Positions 39,238 to 44,648 of a stretch of DNA of 44,648 nucleotides are shown here, one piece after another; position 1 is the stretch's first letter, and each line of letters starts with the position of its first letter. The notes under the pieces are model-generated. The model was given only the letters and a program-made list of their open reading frames with translations. It was not told where the DNA came from and ran no database searches. The DNA comes from an uncultured Collinsella sp. Lineage in GTDB: Bacteria; Actinomycetota; Coriobacteriia; Coriobacteriales; Coriobacteriaceae. The stretch covers positions 1 through 44,648 of the forward strand of contig UROC01000009.1 of NCBI GenBank assembly GCA_900549345.1, read 5' to 3'. A program made the position numbers and the translations under genes.

Positions 39238-39993
39238 TTAAATGTCGAAGACGTAGCGCGAGCCCACTATCTTCTGGCGCCCGAGCAGCAAGGGCCGCTC
39301 GTCCGCATCGGTAAAGTACGCCTCCATATAAAAGAGCGGCTCGCCGACCGGCACCTCCAGCAGCGGGGCCGCCTGAGCATCGGCAAGCGCAATCTCCACG
39401 GTGCAGGGATCGGACTTGAGCGGCGCGCGGCCCGAGTGGTCGGCAACGAGCGCAAAGATCGAGTTATCGGTGAGGTCCTCGGCGGCCAGCGTCTGCAGGT
39501 AGGGATGGTCGGCGAGCACAAAGGCGTTGTTCTCGAGCATGACGGGCACGCCGTCTGCCGTGCGCACGCGCTCGACCACAATGAGCTCGCAGCCGGGTTC
39601 CACGCCAAAAAATGCCGCATCCTCGTGCGTCGCCGCAACCACCGTGCGCGACACCAGGCGCGCTCCGGCCACCATGTCGTTGGCGGCGCAACCCTCGGAA
39701 AAGCTCTGGACGTCGCCTTTCTGGACAATCTTGCGCTTGAGCTTGGGAGCGCACACAAAGGTGCCCCTCCCCTGCTGTCGGTGGAGATACCCCGCGCGCG
39801 ACAGCTCCTCGATGGCACGGCGCACGGTGATGCGCCCCACGCCGTAGGACTTCGCGAGCTCCATCTCGGCAGGAATGCGCGAACCGGCAGGGTACGCGCC
39901 GCGCGCGATCTCGCCCTTTAGGTCGTCCATGACCTGCTGGTACAGCGGCACGGCGGACGCGCCAGCGCGGCCGGTTTTATCGTCGGTTGCCAT
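39238..39993 (-). CDS. GntR-family (HutC/UTRA) regulator
   Basis: A 251-residue transcription factor with an N-terminal winged helix (PLYQQVMDDLKGEIARGAYPAGSRIPAEMEL, YGVGRITVRRAIEELSRAGYLHRQQGRGTFV, about 15-85) and a C-terminal UTRA domain (VVERVRTADGVPVMLENN, EPLFYMEAYFTDADERPLLLGRQKIVGSRYVFDI). ATG 39993 starts 2 bp after the recQ stop codon, with GGAG inside recQ, so it is probably translated from the recQ transcript. The SIS gene downstream is its likely target. It is similar in layout to the regulator at 42283, suggesting paralogues. Confidence 0.9.
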   Translation of the reverse strand: MATDDKTGRAGASAVPLYQQVMDDLKGEIARGAYPAGSRIPAEMELAKSYGVGRITVRRAIEELSRAGYLHRQQGRGTFVCAPKLKRKIVQKGDVQSFSEGCAANDMVAGARLVSRTVVAATHEDAAFFGVEPGCELIVVERVRTADGVPVMLENNAFVLADHPYLQTLAAEDLTDNSIFALVADHSGRAPLKSDPCTVEIALADAQAAPLLEVPVGEPLFYMEAYFTDADERPLLLGRQKIVGSRYVFDI

Positions 39994-39995
39994 CG

Positions 39996-41975
39996 TTACG
40001 CTCCATCCCGTGCATGCTCGGATTCAAACTCTTCAATCGCCGCCATAAACTGCTCGCCAAAGGCGTCGGCCTTTTTCTCGCCGATGCCGTTGATCTGGAT
40101 AAGCTCGTCGCGCGTCTGCGGGCGCAGGCGGCACAGGCCGCGCAGAGCCTTGTCGGAAAAGACCATGTACGGCGCCATCTCCAGCTCGGTCGAGATCTCC
40201 TTGCGCAAGGCACGCAGGCGCTCGAACAGCTCGGCATCGTCGCCCACGCGCGAGCGCTGATCCAGCTCAGCCTCCTCGCGCAGCAGATCCACCGCACGGC
40301 GGGCGCGAGCCGAGGCCTTGCGCTTGGACGCGCGACGCTTAACGGTAAAGGCGAACGCCTCATCCTCGACCTCGCCGGCACGCGGACCCAGTCCCACGAC
40401 CGGGTACTGCCCCTGCGAGGTGGCCAAATAACCGCGGCCGCACAGCTGGCCGATGATGTCCTTGATGCGCCCGACCGATTCGCTCGACAGCTCACCGTAG
40501 CCGCGGTCCTCGTCCAGATGCATCTGGCGAATGCGCTCGGTGTTGCCGCCGTGAAGAACGTCGGCGATCAGCGACTTGCCAAAGCGCATGGGACGCGTGG
40601 CCACATAGCGCACGGCGGCGCGGGCCATATCGGTGACGTCCTCGACCTCGAACTGCGTGAGGCAGTTGCTGCAGTTGCCGCAGCCCTCGGCTTCGTCCGT
40701 GGCGGTGCCGCCCGCGGCGGCTGCCGCATGCTCGGCCGCGGCCTCGTCGCCAAAGTAGCGCAACATGTATTCGCGCAGGCAGCCGGTGGTATTGCAGTAG
40801 CCCTCCATCTGGCTGAGCAGACGATATCGATTCTGGAGCGCCCACGCGCGTTGCTCGTCGTCAAGTGCCTCGTCGGCCGCGTCGCCGCGGTCGATCAAAA
40901 AGCGGCGCATGCGAAAATCGTTGCCGTTCCACAGCAGGTGGCAGCTGGCCGGGTCGCCATCGCGGCCGGCGCGGCCCGCCTCCTGGTAGTAGGCCTCGAT
41001 GCTCTCGGGCACGTTGTTGTGAATCACGTAGCGCACGTTGGGCTTGTCGATGCCCATACCAAAGGCGTTGGTGGCAACCATCACCTGGATGTCGTCGTCG
41101 ATAAAGGCGCGCTGGCTTTGGCGGCGGGCGTCATTGCCCATGCCGGCATGGTAGCGGCCAACGCGAATGCCGCTGGGGCCCAGCGCTTCGGCAAGATCGC
41201 CTGCCAGCGCATCGACCGTCTTGCGGGTCGAGCAATACACGATGCCGCTCTCGCTCGAATGCGCGATCACGTAGTCGCGCACCCAGGCGGTCTTGGCCTT
41301 GTCGCCCATCTCTTCGCAACCAAAGTAGAGGTTCTTGCGATCGAAGCCCGTCACCACGCACGCCGGGTTTTGCAGGCCGAGCATCTGCTGAATGTCCGCG
41401 CGTACGCGCTCGGTCGCCGTGGCGGTAAAGGCCGCCACGATAGGGCGTTGCGGCAGGGAATCGATGAACTCACGAATCTGCAGATAGGCGGGGCGGAAAT
41501 CCTGGCCCCATTGGCTCACGCAGTGGGCCTCGTCAATGGCCACGAGCGGAACGCCGATGCCGCCTTCGGCCGCAGCTTCCTGCGCAAAGGCCAGAAAGCG
41601 CGGCTCGAGCAGGCGCTCGGGCGCCACGTACATAAGCTGGTAGCGGCCCTCGCGCGCCCGCTTGAGCACGGTATTTTGCTGGGCCGGAGTAAGGCTGGAG
41701 TTGAGATAGCTGGGTCGCGCGCCCGCCGCGAGCAGCGCACGGGTCTGGTCCTCCATAAGCGACAGCAGCGGACTCACCACAAAGGTAATGCCGGGCAGCA
41801 TGAGCGCGGGCACCTGGTAGCAAATGGACTTGCCGGCGCCCGTGGGCATAACGCCCAGCGCGTCGCGGCCAGCAAGGATCGCATCGACCATGCGGTCCTG
41901 CCCCGGGCGAAACGAGGTGTAGCCAAAATAGGCGCCGAGCGTGTCGAGCGCCATCTGCTGCATGCTATCGGTCAT
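39996..41975 (-). CDS. recQ: ATP-dependent DNA helicase RecQ
   Basis: A 3'-5' DNA helicase of recombination and fork repair. The 659-residue product has Walker A MPTGAGKS (~43-50), the DEAH box VAIDEAHCVSQWGQDFRPAY (~144-163) and the motif VI arginines QEAGRAGRDG. The RecQ-C-terminal zinc site comprises CNTTGC and CGNCSNC, and a C-terminal HRDC domain (LFERLRALRKEIS, MVFSDKALRGLCRLRP, INGIGEKKADAFGEQF) covers about 575-650. ATG at 41975 has TAGGAAA. It is first gene of an apparent recQ-gntR-SIS operon, an odd combination of functions. Confidence 0.96.
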   Translation of the reverse strand: MTDSMQQMALDTLGAYFGYTSFRPGQDRMVDAILAGRDALGVMPTGAGKSICYQVPALMLPGITFVVSPLLSLMEDQTRALLAAGARPSYLNSSLTPAQQNTVLKRAREGRYQLMYVAPERLLEPRFLAFAQEAAAEGGIGVPLVAIDEAHCVSQWGQDFRPAYLQIREFIDSLPQRPIVAAFTATATERVRADIQQMLGLQNPACVVTGFDRKNLYFGCEEMGDKAKTAWVRDYVIAHSSESGIVYCSTRKTVDALAGDLAEALGPSGIRVGRYHAGMGNDARRQSQRAFIDDDIQVMVATNAFGMGIDKPNVRYVIHNNVPESIEAYYQEAGRAGRDGDPASCHLLWNGNDFRMRRFLIDRGDAADEALDDEQRAWALQNRYRLLSQMEGYCNTTGCLREYMLRYFGDEAAAEHAAAAAGGTATDEAEGCGNCSNCLTQFEVEDVTDMARAAVRYVATRPMRFGKSLIADVLHGGNTERIRQMHLDEDRGYGELSSESVGRIKDIIGQLCGRGYLATSQGQYPVVGLGPRAGEVEDEAFAFTVKRRASKRKASARARRAVDLLREEAELDQRSRVGDDAELFERLRALRKEISTELEMAPYMVFSDKALRGLCRLRPQTRDELIQINGIGEKKADAFGEQFMAAIEEFESEHARDGA

Positions 41976-42084
41976 GGTTTCCTAACGTCCAAGTCATCTG
42001 CCGCCGATTATACGCCGCCATGCGGACCAGTGCCGCATGGCTGCCAGCCACGGGCAGCGCGATCCGAAGGGTAGTCATTTAAGT

Positions 42085-42282
42085 CTGTCCCCAATGAGTA
42101 CCTGGAGCAAAACAACACCGCAGGTAGAGGACGGACAGCGAGCGACGTCCAGGGCGAACAAGTTGGCATGAAAAAGGCAAGGCATAGACCTTCTGGTCAT
42201 GCCTCGCCTTTTGAATGACAAATTGTCGCCCTGGGCGGCGCGCAGCGTCGGCCCGTTACGCGGTTTGGTAAAACCGCGTAAC
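42085..42282. repeat. Structured ~195-bp repeat, copy 2
   Basis: A 198-bp relative of 14708-14898. It shares the start CTGTCCCCAATGAGTA, the apical GACCTTCTGGTC and the 12-bp terminal hairpin (42255-42282). The outer stem is CCAGGGCG (42149-42156) with CGCCCTGG (42227-42234); the inner stem is 42174-42185 with 42199-42210. Both stems have different sequences from copy 1 but remain paired. It begins at the base next to the stop codon of the GntR gene (minus strand) and ends 110 bp upstream of recQ. Confidence 0.8.
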
Positions 42283-43002
42283 TTACATCACCATGACGTA
42301 GCGGCTACCCACGTAGTACTGTTTGCCGAGCAAAACCGGCTCATCGTTGGGACCGGTAAAGCCGGCGCGCAGGTTGAGCAGCGGATCATGCGGGGCAATG
42401 CCCAGCTCGGCCGCCTGCTCGGCATTAGCTCGAACGGCCTCGACCGTACGGTAGCCAACCGAGACAATCGGCGTTCCGCCAACACGCTCGACCTCGGCAA
42501 AAATCGACTTGTCCTCAAGATCGGCCGTCAACAGCTCACGGTAGGCGTCAAACGGCACAAAGATGTTCTCCTCAAATATGGGCTCGCCATCGGCCGTACG
42601 CACGCGCTTGATATGCAGCAGCAGCGCGTCCTTCTGCAGGCCAAAGAACTCCATCTCGTTTTGGCGCGCCGGAACGATCTGGCGATCGACCACGTGCGCA
42701 CCGGCCTTCATGCCGTTGCCGGCACACAGCGCGGTAAACGTCTGCAGCGTCGAGGCATGGAACTGGCGGTTGATGTGCGGTGTGGAAACAAAGGTGCCGC
42801 GGCCCTGTTGCTTAACCAGGTAGCCATCGGAGCACAGCTCCTCGACGGCGCGACGCACCGTAATTCGGCTCACGTCGTACTGCTCGGCAAGCTCGAGCTC
42901 GGACGGGATGCGCTCCTTGGGTGCATAAACACCTTTCTCGATCGCATCTTTGATTTCGTCATAAATCTGCTGGTAAAGCGGTGCATTTTTGGGTGCAGGC
43001 AT
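42283..43002 (-). CDS. GntR-family (HutC/UTRA) regulator
   Basis: A 239-residue transcription factor with an N-terminal winged helix (PLYQQIYDEIKDAIEKGVYAPKERIPSELEL, YDVSRITVRRAVEELCSDGYLVKQQGRGTFV, about 8-78) and a UTRA ligand domain (LLHIKRVRTADGEPIFEENIF, DPLLNLRAGFTGPNDEPVLLGKQYYVGSRYVMVM). ATG at 43002 has only a weak GAGTG upstream. It is a paralogue of the regulator at 39238. No metabolic gene is directly attached; recQ follows after the structured repeat, so its target is not evident. Confidence 0.9.
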   Translation of the reverse strand: MPAPKNAPLYQQIYDEIKDAIEKGVYAPKERIPSELELAEQYDVSRITVRRAVEELCSDGYLVKQQGRGTFVSTPHINRQFHASTLQTFTALCAGNGMKAGAHVVDRQIVPARQNEMEFFGLQKDALLLHIKRVRTADGEPIFEENIFVPFDAYRELLTADLEDKSIFAEVERVGGTPIVSVGYRTVEAVRANAEQAAELGIAPHDPLLNLRAGFTGPNDEPVLLGKQYYVGSRYVMVM

Positions 43003-43086
43003 ATCTAATCACTCTTATCGAAATATCGAAATAACTAATACGTATATAACGTCTAGTTTCATGTTACCTCATATTGATAAAACGAT

Positions 43087-43137
43087 ACACCCCACCTACC
43101 AAAAAGCGACAGCTTCATTTTGGTAGGTTTTATCTGG
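43087..43137. repeat. REP-like hairpin R4, inverted relative to R3
   Basis: An 11-bp stem ACCTACCAAAA/TTTTGGTAGGT (43094-43104 with 43118-43128) with GACAGC in the loop, followed by TTTATCTGG. Its complement matches R3 (33579) over about 50 bp. Confidence 0.78.
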
Positions 43138-43145
43138 TCAAACGA

Positions 43146-43182
43146 GAGCCCCTCGAAAGCAACGGGGCTTTCGGGGGGGCTC
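43146..43182 (-). terminator. Possible terminator of yitT-like gene
   Basis: Two stacked stems: GAGCCCC (43146-43152) with GGGGCTC (43176-43182), and CGAAAGC (43154-43160) with GCTTTCG (43167-43173). The T-tract on the minus strand is weak. Confidence 0.4.
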
Positions 43183-43222
43183 ATTCGAATGGGCTGCGCT
43201 TGACCGGCAAAAAGCCAAAACC

Positions 43223-44230
43223 CTACTTGCCGTCATCCTGCTGCAGGCTGTCCTGCTCGCTGAGGCGCGCCTGCCTGCTGGCCATGCGCGCGGGCTTGTC
43301 GGGATCGGGTACGGCCGTGGGCATGGGCTCGTCAACATGACCGCCCCACCAGCCGCCCACAAAGTTGAGCGTGTGGAACACATTGATCACGGCGCCGGGA
43401 TCAATGTCGCACACCAGCTTGATAATGTCTTGGCTCTCGTAGGTCGAGACAACGGCGTGCAGCAGATACATCTTTTCGCGGCTGTATCCGCCAATGACCT
43501 CGGCGCAGCTAATGCCGTGCTGAAAATGGTCAACATAGGCGGTCATGACCTCGTCGGCCTTGCGCGTCGTGATCTGCAGCGTCACACGGTCGTAGCGACG
43601 ATAGAAACTGTCGATGGTCTTGGTCGAAATAAACTGGAACACGATGGAGTACGCCGCATTGTCCCAGCCAAATATAAAGCCAAAGATCGCCAGGATAAAG
43701 CAGTTGAAACCAAAGATGACGCCCCAAATGGTCTTGCCCGTGTGGTTGGAGACCCACAGCGCGATAAAGTCGGTGCCACCGGTAGATGCGCCGGACTTAA
43801 GCGCGATGGCAGCGCCCAGACCCGAGACCACGCCGCCAAAAATGATGAGCATGATCTTGTCACCCAAAAACGGCGCGAAGTGAAAGACGTTGAGGAACAG
43901 CGACGAGAGCACGACCTGCATCATCGAGAAGATGACGAAACGCTTGCTAATGCCGCTCCAGCATAGGAGCGCCACGGGGATGTTGAGCGCGAGCATACCG
44001 AGCGAGATGTCGATGTGAACGCCGCCGAGCGAGGTAACGCGATCGAGCAGGACCGCGACGCCGGTAAGGCCGCTCGGAAGCAAGTCGGCGGGCCGAATGA
44101 ACGCCTGAATCAGAAATGTCTGGAGAACGGCAGAAATCGTGACCGCCGCCGCGGTAATGGCGCGGCGGACGATGGTGAGGCGGCCGAGCACGAGCACGCG
44201 GTCCGTGAGCTGATCGATGGCGTTCGCCAC
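43223..44230 (-). CDS. YitT-family membrane protein (DUF2179)
   Basis: A 335-residue integral membrane protein of unknown function. The N-terminal two thirds have about five to six hydrophobic helices with the YitT pattern (FIRPADLLPSGLTGVAVLL, GVVSGLGAAIALKSGASTGGTDFIALWVSNHTG). A cytosolic DUF2179 domain follows (VTLQITTRKADEVMTAYV, GISCAEVIGGYSREKMYLLHAVVSTYE, VINVFHTLNFVGGWWGG), and a polar tail ends the protein. The start is GTG at 44230, with AAAGGAG 5 nt before it. Monocistronic, with an extended -10 promoter upstream. Confidence 0.9.
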   Translation of the reverse strand: MANAIDQLTDRVLVLGRLTIVRRAITAAAVTISAVLQTFLIQAFIRPADLLPSGLTGVAVLLDRVTSLGGVHIDISLGMLALNIPVALLCWSGISKRFVIFSMMQVVLSSLFLNVFHFAPFLGDKIMLIIFGGVVSGLGAAIALKSGASTGGTDFIALWVSNHTGKTIWGVIFGFNCFILAIFGFIFGWDNAAYSIVFQFISTKTIDSFYRRYDRVTLQITTRKADEVMTAYVDHFQHGISCAEVIGGYSREKMYLLHAVVSTYESQDIIKLVCDIDPGAVINVFHTLNFVGGWWGGHVDEPMPTAVPDPDKPARMASRQARLSEQDSLQQDDGK

Positions 44231-44275
44231 GTAGGCTCCTTTCGAAGGCAGATGTAATTGTGGGGCATGCCGGCG

Positions 44276-44284
44276 ATTGTAGCA
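44276..44284 (-). promoter_or_regulatory. Extended -10 promoter of the yitT-like gene
   Basis: On the minus strand TGCTACAAT is an extended -10 (TGnTANAAT) about 45 bp upstream of the GTG start. No well-spaced -35 is present, as expected for this promoter class. Confidence 0.5.
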
Positions 44285-44365
44285 TGGAGCGCGAGAGGAC
44301 GCTTCAATTCACCCTCTCTCGACAACCAAAACGAGCCAGCAGCTCCCCAACCAAAGAGCCAAATT

Positions 44366-44488
44366 CTAAGTGAGTAGACTTTTCGCGATCTACCAAGCGC
44401 ACTCAAAACAGCCACCTCTCCGACCTGCGGTTTTACTAAGGCAGATACGCTTTGTGCTCGGCATGTGCCAAAAAGTCTACTCACTTAG
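44366..44488. repeat. 123-bp element with 18-bp terminal inverted repeats
   Basis: CTAAGTGAGTAGACTTTT (44366-44383) and its exact complement (44471-44488) bound 87 bp of unrelated DNA. The length and end structure resemble a miniature inverted-repeat element. A target-site duplication is not obvious. No gene is inside. Confidence 0.75.
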
Positions 44489-44539
44489 TCCGAGTCGAAG
44501 CCAAACGGATCTAAATCGAAGCCAAAATGAGCCAATCCA

Positions 44540-44573
44540 CCGCAAGAGACGTGTGAATCCGCACTTCTTGCGG
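44540..44573 (-). terminator. Possible terminator of the right-edge HAD gene
   Basis: CCGCAAGA (44540-44547) pairs with TCTTGCGG (44566-44573), 11 bp past the stop codon of the partial gene. The T-tract is poor. Confidence 0.35.
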
Positions 44574-44583
44574 CGAATTGACG

Positions 44584-44648
44584 CTACAAAGCGGCCAGAA
44601 TGTCGGTCAGGTTGTCGATGACGACGTCGGCGGCGGACTGGTCCAGGT
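44584..44648 (-). CDS. HAD hydrolase, C-terminal end only
   Basis: The last ~21 codons of a minus-strand gene that continues past the window. The residues LDQSAADVVIDNLTDILAAL match the usual C-terminus of subfamily IA HAD phosphatases, such as phosphoglycolate phosphatase (the pattern A.YVIDDL.EL). Assignment rests on this short tail only. Confidence 0.5.
   Translation of the reverse strand, partial: LDQSAADVVIDNLTDILAAL

Noticed and set aside
44110..44484. Two open frames both starting MSRLF, one on each strand, near the right end
   Set aside because: The shared start is only the 18-bp inverted repeat read from both sides; one frame overlaps yitT antisense and neither has other support.

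Overview
The window reads as a chromosomal segment of a high-GC gut actinobacterium of the class Coriobacteriia, most like Collinsella. This is inferred from codon use, protein character and the mix of genes; no database search was possible. Most genes are housekeeping or metabolic. There is no prophage, integrase, transposase or CRISPR array. The non-coding DNA between the genes is unusually rich in structured repeats.

Layout: (1) 1-9.0 kb: ribosomal protein S1, a HAD hydrolase, L-cysteine desulfidase, ribose-5-phosphate isomerase B, nucleoside diphosphate kinase, then argH and argG, with a 56-residue ORF between these two. (2) 9.1-20.1 kb: a Cof-type HAD phosphatase, DNA polymerase I, an M18/M32 peptidase chimera, glmM with a membrane-anchored DUF4012 protein, a drug/metabolite-type transporter and tRNA-Val(GAC). 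(3) 20.4-24.4 kb: small zinc-binding and hypothetical proteins, a possible fragment of an HNH-type endonuclease, and an AlbA_2/HATPase transcriptional regulator whose upstream DNA carries a duplicated operator-like repeat. (4) 24.5-29.3 kb: a complete mannose-family PTS (EIIA, EIIB, EIIC, EIID as separate genes) with a SIS-domain deglycase and a GntR/UTRA regulator, probably for import and breakdown of a glycated amino acid (fructoselysine/glucoselysine type) or a similar amino sugar. (5) 29.7-38 kb: an M16C peptidase, a hicAB toxin-antitoxin pair, 5-formyltetrahydrofolate cyclo-ligase, an AbiEi/DUF559-like protein, MetA (with the acetyl-CoA-type residue Glu111) and an LDH-family dehydrogenase. 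(6) 38.1-44.6 kb: a second FrlB-like SIS protein, a GntR regulator and RecQ in one apparent operon, a third GntR regulator, a YitT membrane protein and the 3' end of another HAD gene.

The most unusual items are: (a) an in-frame chimera of an M18 aminopeptidase N-half and an M32 carboxypeptidase C-half, joined at a motif both families share (SRFFENTV), with neither active site complete; (b) a repeat family built on GAGCGTGGA/TCCACGCTC, with identical 55-29-22 bp spacing in three full copies, two of them bracketing the AbiEi/DUF559-like gene; (c) a ~195-bp structured element in two copies whose stems covary and which abuts the stop codons of glmM and a gntR gene; (d) REP-like hairpins that flank hicAB; and (e) a 123-bp element with 18-bp perfect terminal inverted repeats near the right end.
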